Notes under the pieces: generated by a model | The model's input: the letters and a program-made list of their open reading frames with translations, nothing else | Database searches by the model: none | What the model was told of the DNA's origin: nothing | Source: Simmondsia chinensis | Lineage: Eukaryota > Streptophyta > Magnoliopsida > Caryophyllales > Simmondsiaceae | Reading direction: 5' to 3' | DNA length: 64,000 nt | Assembly (NCBI GenBank): GCA_018398585.1 | Contig: JAGTTD010000001.1 | Span: 8,868,501 to 8,932,500 of the forward strand | Shown: positions 22,508 to 34,675 of the stretch, one piece after another | How positions within the stretch are numbered: the first letter of the stretch is position 1 | How the letters are laid out: the number at the start of each line of letters is the position of its first letter | Program-made: the position numbers and the translations under genes

Positions 22508-24939
22508 CATATTTTGCAACATACTTGATTTAATAGATTTGTTGCCACTATTTTATAACAATATCATGTTGTCCCTAAGATCTTAGAAGCATGGAAAGAA
22601 GAAAATGACAACTATTTTCTTGCAATAAGATTAAAAAAAATTTAATAAATTTAAGTGGAATTATCACTAATAGAATTCTACTTATTTCATTAATTTGTTG
22701 TTGTGTGTTGTTTCTACATGGAAAATTTTGGAGCATATAAATCTCTTATATTGGTTCATGTGAATTAATTCACAAGTGATTTGGGCTATATTTTTGTGTG
22801 CCAATTACTTGGATTTACTTCTTAACATATGTATTTATAATTCATGAGTATTGTATGTGAAAGTATGGGCCTTGTCTTTTATTTTGTATTAATACTGATT
22901 ATGTGATTTATTATTCTTGTATTGTATTGAGATTACTGCATACTTACCAAAGAATGTTGTAGGAGGAAAAAGAAAAATGATTTCAATTGATAAGAAAATC
23001 ATGGCACATAGATCCAAATTTCATTACAAGATGGGGTGATATGATTTTTATAAAAAAATGTTAAATTAATCTTGGAATGTGATACAATCTCTAAAGGGCC
23101 GTTTATTGCGATCATACAAAATTATGGGCTAGAAAAACTCCGGTTATGTTATTGCTCTTAGTGAGAAGTAGAAATGAGTTTGTTACACTTTGTCTTGTTT
23201 ATAAAACAAAGTAGTAAGTGATTTAAAATAAAAGAATGTGTTGAGATCTTGATCTATATGCATAAAATAGTTCTACAAGGATTTGAAAATAAAACTCTTT
23301 GCTCAAAAATGAAGATTATAAAATATATATACAAAGATCCTTAAGGTTGAAAAGGCTTGCTTAATGAGGTTTTCATATTTAGCTAAATGATAACTATGGA
23401 TCTTGAGCTTGCAATGTGATTTATACTCAATTGAAAATTGTTTTAGTGTGGCTTATTTGGAAAATTTTTTAGAATGATTTTATGTACGCATATGCATGTA
23501 TGTGTGCTCTCAAATACCAGAAGAAGTATAATTGTATTTTGAAGATATATGTAATTTATTTCACAAATGCTCACATGTGCATCAATTAGTCACATTTCTG
23601 TATATTTTCACATGTTTGCCTCAAATTGATATGAGTTTGGCTTGAGCGAGCCAAATACGAGGGTTGTGGTTTTTGGACAACCAGATTGAGTAAAGGCAAG
23701 AGGAAGTAAAAAGGTCAATCACATATAATCTTGGTATTACTGGATACATGAAAAATTACAACCAAGTACGTAGTTCGAAAACGTAAGGTGAAACTTTGTA
23801 AAGAAGTTGACTACTTCAGGAGTTGGCCTAAGAGGCATGTTGTTTAATATTTAAATGTGAGTTTAAAAAAAAAGTTATATATATATAAAAAAAATTGTGA
23901 TTTCGTTCTCTATGAGGGAAAATGTTTAAGTGGTTTTTATACATATAAATAGTTGTAATTATATTACAATGCGCATGGACTTTATTATTGTAGTGAGGTA
24001 ATATTGATATTACTTGTTTCTTTGGATATCCGCAAGCTGTTTATAATTTTGGTTGATATGGCCTATATTGTTGGTTATACATATCCCAATTAATGCTTGT
24101 AAGCGTACGGCTAAAAAAAAAAAAAAAAGAAAAAAAAAAGCTGAAGCTCAGCCCCTTTCTAATAGTTGGCAAGTTGATGGGATGTTGAATGCATATGTGA
24201 AATTCCTTGTTAATGAACACAATTAAAGACAAATGTGTCTCACTCCTATTGTTTTACAATTGAAGAAATTTAAAAGGAAAAATATAAATTGGTTTTTGTG
24301 TAAATAATCATGATGCAAAAACCATATTAGACATTTTGAGGTGTTTGCTCAGAAAATATGTGCCGGTGGTTTTCACCTATGGTATATAATTGCATGTGTT
24401 GCGCAATGTATAAAAGAAGTGTATAATTTATAAAAACATGACATGTTGAGCAACATGTATATCATATTTGTGAGTATAGTCAAAAAAAAAAAAAAAATTT
24501 TGATGTTTATGATTCTTGGCAAGACTATAAAAATGTGGGGGTAATCTAAATCTTGAAAAGCAAAGGGGCAAAAATATGCATTATGTTTTCTAAGGATATC
24601 AAATCAAGAACCAACTGTTATGTCAAAAAAAAAAAGGTTTGGTTCAAGTTTGGATTTGGTCATACATAATGTTGGCGAGTTCTTTACCTAGTACACAAAC
24701 CATAAATTTATGGTTATATGTTGATATTGCTTGATAAATTGACGATCGATTTAACGTTGTGAACTCAACCCATCTTGTATTGATGCAAATTGATGTGGCC
24801 AATTCTGAGCAATACTTATAAGGTTATGTTAAATGAATCGCCTTAGATTGTTTGAACATTTGAAAGGCATTATACATGTCTTATACTAAAATGGTTTTAT
24901 GGTGTTATGAAAAGTATAGCATTCTAATTGATGTTTGAT

Positions 24940-25420
24940 CCAGGTGAATAAAGATGATAATATTCACCAATGGTGTGCTATGCTATGGAACTCCACTGAA
25001 TAGATGGATGACCAGGTCGCTCTACTATGGAGTCTAAAGAAAAGATTGCCTACATACAAAGAACGCTCTACTACAAAGGCAACAAGTGATGACGCAAGTT
25101 GATGCAAGAAAGTATATTGCGAATTCGCTTACAAAAGGGCAGACGTGCCTATGAGTTGTTTATCATCGAAGGGAGTGGGACTGAAGCCCATAAAATTAAT
25201 CACCATAGTGGAAACCCGTCCTCAGAGGTATGGCGATCCCATGAATGAGGTTCAATGGGTAAAAACGAAACTGATGGGTGGTTGAAAGAGCACAAATTAT
25301 ACTAATTATAGCGGGGTATTCCCGGGTCCCATCCCTAAGGTGAGGTGCTCTTTACTGTGATGTTTAAGGCAGAGTTTTCAAACTCTAAATGAACCTGAAG
25401 GCATATTATTAGCGGGGTGT
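24940..25420 (+). pseudogene. Copia pol C-terminal trace
   Basis: Near 25115-25200 the plus strand reads KYIANSLTKGQT and, with a frame change, a segment resembling the 'GMGLKPI'-type end of copia polyproteins. The following non-coding stretch resembles the spacer seen before the polypurine tract in such elements. Very degraded; no catalytic motif survives. Confidence 0.5.
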
Positions 25421-25762
25421 TGATCACAGATCACCCTTAGAAGTTTTACCTACATGAGTGTGGTGGTGGGGTCGCCACTACGGGAAATGGGCTATTCCCT
25501 AATGACACCCATGACACAGGATTTCGTGCGCATGACTATAACGTGCCCCACCGATAGAACTTTACAACTACCAGTATCCTGTGTGTGTGATGGGTCTAGA
25601 CCTGGCTACAAGGGACCTAGTTCAAAGCTCTTAAGCTACTATGGTTTCTTCAGGTTGAAACTCATTTGCACTAAGTATTGGTTCAAACCCGAAAGGTACC
25701 TATATGTATTAACGGAATACAATGCTCACTAAGTTTTATAATTTTTAAATCATGTGGGGGAT

Positions 25763-26501
25763 TGTTAGAAAAAATTATGCATTTTATTGATTTAAAAATT
25801 ATTATTTTATATTATTTATTTTTGAAAAAAGAAAAAAATTATGACTCAAATTTAATTAAAGGCATTAACATCATCATTTAATCACATTAAGCATTGTGAT
25901 TGCCGTTTCATATCATTGAAGGGAAATTTGATTTTTGAGAGTTAATGTAAAATTGATTTTGAGTGTTAATGCCTTTGACCGGCCATTGATGTAAGAGAAA
26001 TATTTGGGTGTATTTTTTGATCTATATAAACTCATGATCATCTTGAAGAAATATACAACAATATAAAATATTTTATTCTTTCAATCCCCTCAATTCTTGT
26101 AAAAAATAGTGATCTTGGTAGTTGTAGTTCGGGGATCTTTCATTGCTGCACTAATAGAGGTCTGACGGGTTGTTGAATCCTGAGAAAGGAACGTGTTTAA
26201 GCCTAAAAGCAATACTCGTGCAAGAGGGGCATTTCCTTTCTAAGGATAGCGTTCTCACGTGCCTCAACCCAAAGATATGTTTTCCTAAACTCCGTTCTTT
26301 GTTTAATTTGCTTAAACATTCTTGTTGTTATTTATATAGTATTATTGGTCTTGAATTTGACAGTGTTTGATTGATGTTGTATTATATTTTTGTTTGTATA
26401 AGTATCCAACTTTTGATGTTAGTCTCAAATTGAGATGTGTTAATATATATTGTTTCTTTAATATATATTTTAGATGATGAATACTATAAATATTTCTAAC
26501 A
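25763..26501 (+). repeat. 3' LTR of the 21.5-kb element
   Basis: Starts TGTTAGAAAAAATTATGC and ends TTTCTAACA. It is preceded by the purine tract at about 25751-25762 and followed by the TTAAC duplication. Confidence 0.88.
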
Positions 26502-26506
26502 TTAAC

Positions 26507-27192
26507 ATGCAGCACTGTCCCACAACTCTCACATTGACAATACAAGGCCAACTAATTAGTTGTAGTTCTTGACCCAAAAAAATCTAATTACTTTTTTCTT
26601 TCTAACTTACTTATATTTTGTAATTAATACTGAATAGTTAACATTTTTGTGTTAAACGAAAAAGAAGATACTTGAGCATTTTCTATCGCAATAAAAATCA
26701 AGCAACTATACTTCGTTTTTCTTTCTTTTCCTCTTTTCCGTGGTGCACGGCAACTAGACCATTTGATTTCTAGAGCAAGGATTACTTTTTTATTTTTAAA
26801 ATTTTATTTCGCATTGATATTTGAACAAAACCGTAAACATGGGTCCGAGAGAAGAGCGACCATTATTGTTTAGTCCAATCCTTGGTCCAAAATTCAAACC
26901 TAAAGATATGTTTGTTTGGGCTACCCCGAGGTCAAATTGATAGTCTTGTTAGTATAGAGACTAAAAATAAATCCAACAGGACTCATGATCATTGAATGAT
27001 AACAGGTGCAGATTGACAAAATTTTGGACTAAAACTTTTAATTGGACCAAAGTTTCAGTACAATTTGACATTTTTAACATTTTAAATATGTCAATTATTT
27101 TAAATTTGGATTCGGGCAACCCAAAAATGATGAACATTTAAATTATGGACCATGTTCCTAACTCCACCAATTTGAGATTATGGTATAGAGAC
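26507..27192. other. No gene recognised
   Basis: AT-rich, no coding or repeat signature identified by eye. Confidence 0.4.
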
Positions 27193-27976
27193 TAGGGGTG
27201 CAATCAAGTCGAGCGGCGCCGAGTATCTCAGTACTCGATTCGAACTCGATTAACTACCCGGGTACTCGAACTCATATTCGAACTCGATTTGAGTCGTTAA
27301 TTTTGCTTGAACTCGAACTCGGTTAACTATTCGAATGCTTGACCGACTCGAGTACTCGTTTATTGTGCATATGAACGTTCAACAAATTAGCTCTTTTATA
27401 ATATTATTCCATACACTTGAACATTAGTTATACTCAATTTGGACACTCAATTACTGCTTACACTATATTTTAACTTATACAACCATAAATCGCCGGTATA
27501 TTAATAGCAAATATGCATCAAAACCTAATTTTAAAAAAATACAAGCAAACCAAATGCAAGTTCTTTCACTCCACCACAATTGTAGTATATCATCTTTTAC
27601 AATGAATTCAATCTTTCTTCTTTTATTCTACTATTAATGTCACAAGTCATCCATTTGAAAAGAAAATAATAGACCAGAACTATGAGTATCGAGTCGAGTA
27701 CCAATACGAGTATCTAGTCGACTATTTAATTGAGTATCGAGTCTAGCATTTAATCGAGTATCAAGTCGAGTACTTAATCGAGTATCGAGTCGAGTACTTA
27801 ATCGAGTATCGAGTTAAGTACTTAATCGAGTATCGAGCAAAGTAGTTCACTACTCGACTCGTACTCGTTTATTAATCGAGTATCTTTTGATACTCGAACT
27901 CGATTAATTCAAGTTGGAGTCGAGTTTTGCTTGAGCTACTCACGAACTACTTGCGAGCAACTCGGATCGTTTACAC
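27193..27976. mobile_element. hAT-like non-autonomous element with a tandem-repeat core
   Basis: The left end TAGGGGTGCAATCAAGTCGAG and the right end (reverse complement GTGTAAACGATCCGAG) form a weak inverted pair. Both subterminal regions are packed with 'ACTCGA/TCGAGT' motifs, as in plant hAT-type elements that begin TAGGGGTG. No clean 8-bp target duplication was found, so the right boundary is uncertain. Confidence 0.5.
27684..27851. repeat. 24-bp tandem array, seven units
   Basis: The unit is approximately GAGTATCGAGTCGAGTACTT plus AATC, repeated seven times without spacers. Inner units are nearly identical and outer units diverged, as expected for slippage or unequal exchange. It sits inside the hAT-like element. 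Confidence 0.88.
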
Positions 27977-29459
27977 AAAGATGTAGATGAGCAATTCTCT
28001 CTGTTTTTTTTTTTAACTTAAATTTCCTCGCATTTTCAAACAACGGAACTTTATTTTCTTCCCATTTATTCGTTTTTCTTCAAAAAAATTTTGTTTTTTT
28101 TTTTTTTTTTTCCCTGTTTTTGATCTATATTCTCCTTAAACAAAATTATTGAATAAAGGTATTCTAGAGTAGACAAGTAGGTCATGACAAGTACCCAAAT
28201 ACATGTTCAGGAGAGGCAAAGACCACACAAATGTAACTTTGAGTAACTTTCGAGGTAGGCTGAATACATGTATAAAAAAAACGCCAAGTGAAGGGCTTTT
28301 GAGCGAGTAGGACAGCTGACATACACTGAGTATAAATGTCTAAACTTAGGACATAATCGTGGCTTGTTAAACAAAAGGCTACTCCCTTGACCTCTCTCCT
28401 CAAGTCACTCACTCCCTTTCACGTATCCGGACAGAAAGCATGAATACTACAAATAAGGCGATGTTCCTAACTGAAAGGGGACATGCAAAAATAAAAAGAA
28501 ATAATGGTCTCATCTTTCTATTAGAATTTGAGTTCAACTCTTCCTATAAAATAAAAAAAAATAGCGAAAATACAAACGGAGCATTAAATCATTTGTTTGC
28601 CTTTTGTGCCAAACCAAACGTACTATCTGGACATTAGCCCATGCAGCCTAAGCAGCTGTTTGGAGTCCCCAAAGTTTAAAGACCTCGAATTTATAGGTTT
28701 ATTTTAAGTGCTATTGTTAATATGAAGAAGTGTTATGATTAAAATTTTTATAACAGTGTGTATTAAATTATATTGTTAAAAAAATTTTATATAAATAATC
28801 TTATTTGAAATATTCCCCTAGTTAGAACACTGAAATTATTAGGACCGACCTATGGAAAATGAAAAATAAAGAAGATAACGCTGGAAATTTTGATGGCGGT
28901 GGAGGAATTGGAAGAGGGGAGGGGAAGAAAGCACCGACAGGCGGAACAAATGCAACCTTTCTACGTTATACTTTCAAGTGTACTTTTATCTCTAACGGTA
29001 TTTTTTTTGGTACTTTAGAACAAGCTTATCCTTCCTTTTTGCAACTTGCATTTTTTACTTTTTAGCTTCTACTAAAAGATCACTTGATTGTAATTTTAAA
29101 TTTTGGATTTAGGTCAACTATTGGTAAAAATACATCAAAAATTGAGTTTCATTTAAATATTTATATAAGATTTGAACTTAAAATGAGAAGAGACGAGAGA
29201 AAGAGATAGAAACACTGAGATTTACATGGCAAACCATCAAAAGAGAGAAAACCACGGGCGGAGGGATTAAAACTTCACTAGATTTTAAATTTGGAGGATT
29301 GTAGGTGTTTTTCCTTTGCTCAAAGAGGCAATTCAAAACGAAACTCATCACTTCATTTAAAAGGCAATTCAAAACGACGCGTTCTATGCACAATGCACAC
29401 GTCATAGACGCTGTCACCACGCGCCATGTGTCGCGGCCTGATTGGCCAAGGCCCGTGCA
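27977..29459. other. No gene recognised
   Basis: Contains T-rich runs (near 28001 and 28093) and short open stretches without family resemblance. The left boundary of the following LTR fragment lies somewhere near 29200-29460. Confidence 0.4.
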
Positions 29460-30864
29460 CGCGGATCCTCCCCAGAGCTGTGTCGGGCGTTGGTTTGCCT
29501 TGTTTTCCACATGTAAAAATTCATCTAAAGAATTTTAATTTTGCAAAATTATTTTATTTTATAATTTTTTAACTTTTATTCATCTCATGAATAATGTTTG
29601 GCAAAATTAACTTATCCATCTCATGGATAAATAATTTATCTCATGAATTCTTTAATATTTTTTTGATGGCAATAAATACACAGGCTTGCGCAAAGATCTC
29701 AGGGACAATTTAAATCTAGCTCCACATGTGTTAAATTAATCATCTCATGAAATAATTTAATTATCATTTAATGAGAGTTAATTCCACTAAATAAATCTCA
29801 CTGCACTTCAGAGTAAGACTATTTATTCGATATCTCCCTATTACACTGTATTAATAATAACAACTCCTCCATTAAATATCCATGACAAAGGATAAATATA
29901 ACCACTACCGTTATCTTTCTCACAGCTTCTCCATTAGTTACCAACTCTCCCTTCACTGAATAATTCATTTATACTTGAACATATTCATAATATAAATTCC
30001 AAATGTCAAACACTTGGAATATTTTGGCCAAAGTTTCTGAACTATTCAAATATTTGCGAATCGACTAAGGGGACATCTGTATCTCATAATAGACTGTAGA
30101 TTCCCTATTGAATACCCGATCCTTGTCACACTTCACGCCGCCACCCAGTGTACATGGGAATTCAGTCATGCGTTTAGACCTTACTTATAATACACCCAAG
30201 TAACTAACGCTCCATGCACAAGTCCAGAATACCCTTAGGATTTAGAGTCGTCGTTCAAACAGTACAACATGAATCATTCATCTCCGATAGTAGTCTAGAA
30301 ATAAGTAATCCACATGGTCCAACTCAATGTGTCAATCTTATTAAACACACCAACCCAAAACTTTTGGATCTCCATCCACGTGACCAAGACAAGTCATCAA
30401 AAGTGTTAGGTCATGGTCTCAACAGACAAGTAGTCCAAGCTCAGTGGTGACCACGAGTTATTCAAATAACATTCCATACCATTTGTTCCAAGTCTATTTG
30501 TGGGTAAATCTCATTATCCAGTTAGAAGAAACATGTAAAATGTAATCGGAGGACTACGCTCATCTCATGGATGTCTCCCAAAAGAAAATCACAACAACAA
30601 CAACAACAGTCCCTGTGCCACAGGGGCTCCCGCACGAAGCAGGGTCTGGGGGGGTGCATGTACGCAGCCGTCCCCCTTCCGGGTGGAAGAGAGGCTGTTT
30701 CCGAGGACCCCCATCCTGAAGATCGAGTCCCAAAAGAAAATAACATGCACTATAAATACTTGCTTATACAAATTTAATTGAAAAATGACTAGGACTTCAT
30801 TTTATTTATTAATTAAAATAATATATACAGAATAAATCTAAATTTTAGGACACTGTTCCTAACA
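29460..30864 (-). repeat. Copia-type LTR fragment, second copy of the 47-kb LTR
   Basis: From about 29460 the sequence parallels 47740-49051 closely, ending in the same 'GGACACTGTTCCTAACA'. Orientation follows the 47-kb copy. Its left part diverges and the full start was not found. It is interrupted by the SINE at 30590-30727 and abuts a copia RNase H relic at 30865 in the opposite sense. Confidence 0.75.
30590..30727 (-). mobile_element. Plant SINE (headless) with 14-bp target duplication
   Basis: On the minus strand the element has 'TCGGAAACAGCCTCTCTTCC', 'GGCTGCGTACATGCACCCCC' and a (TTG)5 tail. The duplication TCCCAAAAGAAAAT lies at 30576-30589 and 30728-30741, perfect over 14 bp. The homologous LTR at 48914-48927 carries one copy of this 14-mer and no SINE, so the empty site is seen directly. 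It lacks the 5S-like head of the other two SINEs. Confidence 0.93.
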
Positions 30865-31191
30865 TCCACAAGCGGATAGGTATTCTTGCTTTGTGGGGGT
30901 ACGGTTTCTTGGGATTCCAAGAAACAGACGTATATATTTGATTCCACTATGGTGGCAAAGTTTATGGCTCTTGCGTCTGTGGCTAAGGGAGCCGAGTGGT
31001 TAAAGGATCTCTTTTATGAGATTCTTTTTGTGGCCTAGCCGATATCACCGATTTCTTTTTGTGTATGGGGAGTAAGCCTTGTGTGTGGAGATGTATTTGG
31101 TTAGTCATATGGGATGTGTGGTTCAAAGCATGGTCTACCATTTTCTTTCCGATTAACTATAACGTGTCTTTACTAGATGGGGGTTCAATCG
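30865..31191 (+). pseudogene. Copia RNase H relic
   Basis: Plus strand from 30865 reads 'STSG', a stop, then VFLLCGGTVSWDSKKQTYIF, DSTMVAKFMALASVAKGAEW and LKDLFYEILFVA before another stop. These are the classic copia RNase H blocks. It begins exactly at the LTR fragment's terminal CTAACA, so that LTR appears to have inserted into, or recombined with, this copia gene. Confidence 0.82.
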
Positions 31192-32340
31192 AAAGACATC
31201 CTTATTGATGTGCAATAAGGCTTCCTTTCATTTTGAGATGTTGTAATATAAAAATGATTGTATTTTAAAAATGGTGGTGGAATGTTGATGTATTTTCAAA
31301 ATAGAGTAATCAATAAAGTGTTTGAGAAGTGTTCCATACTTATTTGATTGTATTTGGCTTGTATGGGGTGTGTGTCGACACACTGCAGAACCAATCCAAA
31401 GCTTTTGTGTTTCAACACACAGGGCCTGTGTGTTGACACACAAATCTTATAGAATAGCCCTCGAGGGTCTGTGTGTCGACACATAGATCTTATAGAAAGA
31501 TGTGTGTTGAAGTGAGTGTCGACACTTACTTCGACACACAGAATTGCAGTGGGTTGTATTACGACCTGTGTGTCAATGCACATGATCTGTGTGTCGCACA
31601 TAGCCCTGTGTGTTCTTACACAGCTTCGCTACATAGGGCAGTTTTGACCATTATTTTGCGCATTTAATTCCGTTTTTGGTGGCTGGTTTTGGGTTATTTT
31701 GGGATGTCTTCTAAGCCTTATTTCATATATAAATTTCCCCTGGCTCTTTGAAGGATATACATGAAAGATCATTGTATGCAATTATTGTGAAAGATTGCAA
31801 GAGAAAGTAGTGTGAAGGTCTTAAAAACCTCATTCTCATTCATCTCTTCCAATTTCTCCTCATACACACTCTTACTTCATATATTTGGTTGTCGTTGTAT
31901 CCCTGAGACTATTTCGACACGCCAATATAAGTCTTAAGGAAAGTGATCACATAGCTTTGACACCTGAGATCTTTTGGTTATCCGTGCGCAAGGAGTTTGT
32001 ACTAACAGTATCATCAATTATCTCTGCTTCTCAGAGACCGTGTATGTCATCTAGTATGATTGTAGCTTGAGAATCCAATGTTCGCATTCTAAGCCTGCCA
32101 TAGTTATGCTCAAAACGATTACAATCTAGTAAGGAGCCGTGTGCTAGCATTTCCTTCTTTATGAGGTGCTCATCGCCATGTTCAGTTGCTCCAGCAGATG
32201 GGGTTTGTGACCTAGTTTTTGATTCTTTATAGTTGTTTGGAGCTTCTACTGTTCGTTGCTTTGGAGGATGTTGTCTTTTGACATTTGATCCTTGTTGTCG
32301 GCTTCGGTCGTGTATTGGGATGAGTCCCTCATAGACTTAT
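31192..32340 (+). repeat. Probable copia 3' LTR/UTR with palindromic GTGTCGACAC motifs
   Basis: Downstream of the RNase H relic, 31370-31600 holds repeated palindromes such as GTGTGTCGACACAC (31370-31383), GTGTGTTGACACAC (about 31428-31441) and TGTGTGTCGACACA (about 31470-31484). A TATA-like 'catatataaatttcccc' lies near 31725. No second copy exists in the window, so calling it an LTR is an inference from position and composition. Confidence 0.45.
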
Positions 32341-34675
32341 ACGTATTTATATTTTCTATTTTATCTCGCCAACTTACAAAAAAAGAGAATAAAGAAAACC
32401 CTAAAAAAGAGGATATACTGACCTGACCTAATAAATATAAATTTTTTTTTCCACTTCATTTTCTTGAAAATCCAATGTGTGTATATGAGGGTAATGTATA
32501 CAACAAAGACATTTTTCCAATATTCAATGACTAAAAAGGTTGATAGCTTTAGACAAAAGATTATAAATTCAAATTGTGTAGCCTAGATTACCTATTAAAA
32601 AAGCAGTAGTTGTTCCCATTGTCTTATTGTCCAAGAACTTGATCCAACTTCAAGTACTACCATCGCTTCTTTGTTAGATTATTAGCTCATTTAGTAAATG
32701 ATCATTTAAATCATTCAATTTGACTATAAACATACATGTTAATTATCCGAGGGTTTGGTGATAGAGGTCCTTGTTACTCATATGACGCCATTCGGTCTCA
32801 AGGTCAAGGTGCTGTTCCTTTCAAGGGCTATGTTATTTTTCCCATGATGAAAAATCTTGAAAAAGAGGAATCTTTGATATATCATGTTCAGTGAAAACGA
32901 TTCCAAAGGAATAGAAAAACAATATGTAATATTTGTATCAAATTAACAGTGTCTGAACTCAAGAATAATCGTAATACGACAATTAGATGTTGGAATGTCT
33001 ATTAGGTTTGGAGGAATACACATATTTTTCACTTGATTTCTAGTATCCTTCAGTTTAAACTTTATCTTCATGATATATCAGAATGACAAGATCTACATAC
33101 AATATTGCATGTGCTTGGCTTCAAACTTGATAGCCGTCTTCCTTTATTATTGAGGGCCTAATTTCTGACCACAAAAAAAAAAAAAAAAAAAAGTCAAAAC
33201 ATACACTTATCATTGTTTTGCCATTTAATGCTTTTTTCCTTTAATTTTTTTTTTTTTTTTTGTTTAAATAGGATTGGGAGAGAACTTTAAACCTAGCATG
33301 TCATAAAACTTCAACTTAATTGTATTTCACTAAAGGGTAAACATTTCAGTTGCGGATCAAAAAATTTAATCATTCGGGTTTATATCCATAATACAAAAAT
33401 TAAAAAATTTGAAATAAATGACTAGAATATATCTAAGTCATGAGGGGGAGCAAAATATTAAAAAAAGCAAAATATAAGTATACATAGAACGTGCGTTCAT
33501 TTGGAATTGATCCGACAGCTTTGGTCGCCCAATAGTGTGTCATTTCAACCACTGGATTAAAACTTAGGCAAGTGGATGAAGGATGCGATCTTTTTGAGTT
33601 TTAAGTAAAGGACCGGTCGGAGGCGTTTGACACCGTTGAGGTAGTTGCATAACGATAGCCCACAGCTCTATTAATTACTTGCGCATTGATTTCAGTTCTA
33701 TATTTTTCCTATGTGTTTTTTTCTTTTTTTTTTTATATTTTACTTTGCTTTGTTCCCTAAAGGCCCTATTCTCCGTAGGTGCACCTTACTTTATTCGCGA
33801 TTTCTAGTTTGCTAAGTATTCAAAAAAGGATAAATTAGCCACAAAATCCACACATTCGCTACTAAAACACATCATTGGATCTAATCAAATGATTTACAAA
33901 TGAGCATATATAAACAATATCACAAATTATATAAATTAAATGACAACAAGATCATAAGAATCCATTATAATTGCTAAAATTATCATCATAAAAGAGTAGT
34001 AGTACAAGGCAACAATAGTTAGTGACTGCGGGCTACACAATCCCCCCCTTGCAGCCGCTTCAGCCACTTCATTTTATGCAATCCCCATTGTAAAACTAGG
34101 ACAAAAATTCAACAAAAATAAGTATTTAAAAGCAAATTGACACTTTTAGTATATATATATAAGGAGACATTTTTAATTTAAATTCCGCCCCTCTAATTTT
34201 CTCAAGAAAATAAGAGAGAGAACTAGAAGGTGAAAAAATCATAAGGATTAATTGTTAAAGATAATAATTAAGTGTAACAGTAATGGTAATACCCTGAGTA
34301 TTTTCTTTAATGTATGTGTACTAGTTGATGTGACAATAATCATTAGAACGAAATTTAAGGAGATCTGTAAAGATTAGATTTATTGTCCCATCAATTAGAA
34401 TACATACACTAAAGATATTGTCTATGTAATTACCATAAGTCTAATGACATATTTGGTATTATTTTATATTTTATTTTTCTTTTGTTTCTAGAAATTAGAC
34501 ACTACAGTTTGAAAATGTTATTTTCATATTTTTGATTTTTTAAATTTTTAAAAGATTTTTTAAGAAATAGAAATAAAAATAAAAATAAGAATAAGTCATT
34601 TCGAAATCCTGATTTTTATTTTTTTCATAAAACTAAAAATTAAAATGAGAAAATAATACCAAATGGGTATTGAGT
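32341..34675. other. Intergenic DNA downstream of the expansin gene
   Basis: No coding signature. Poly-A at about 33172-33192, a poly-T run near 33247-33260, and AT-rich DNA. The end adjoining 34676 should hold the expansin 3' UTR and poly(A) site, not resolved here. Confidence 0.45.

Larger units (their letters stand above)
21549..26501 (+). mobile_element. Non-autonomous copia-like LTR element
   Basis: Direct repeats 21549-22286 and 25763-26501 flank a 3.5-kb interior. A perfect 5-bp duplication TTAAC lies at 21544-21548 and 26502-26506. A purine tract 'catgtggggga' abuts the second LTR, giving plus orientation. The interior has no long open frame and includes a GA microsatellite (22472-22502) and A-rich runs. 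The only coding trace is near 24960-25200. It is best described as a large non-autonomous or heavily decayed copia derivative, recently active by its LTR similarity. Confidence 0.85.

Noticed and set aside
27684..27851. CRISPR-like array
   Set aside because: Units are contiguous 24-bp repeats without unique spacers, in a plant repeat.
28182..28412. 76-codon minus-strand open stretch
   Set aside because: No motif, signal or family resemblance; length is within chance expectation.
29178..29538. Overlapping open stretches on opposite strands
   Set aside because: No domain or family resemblance; the region is at or near the edge of an LTR fragment.
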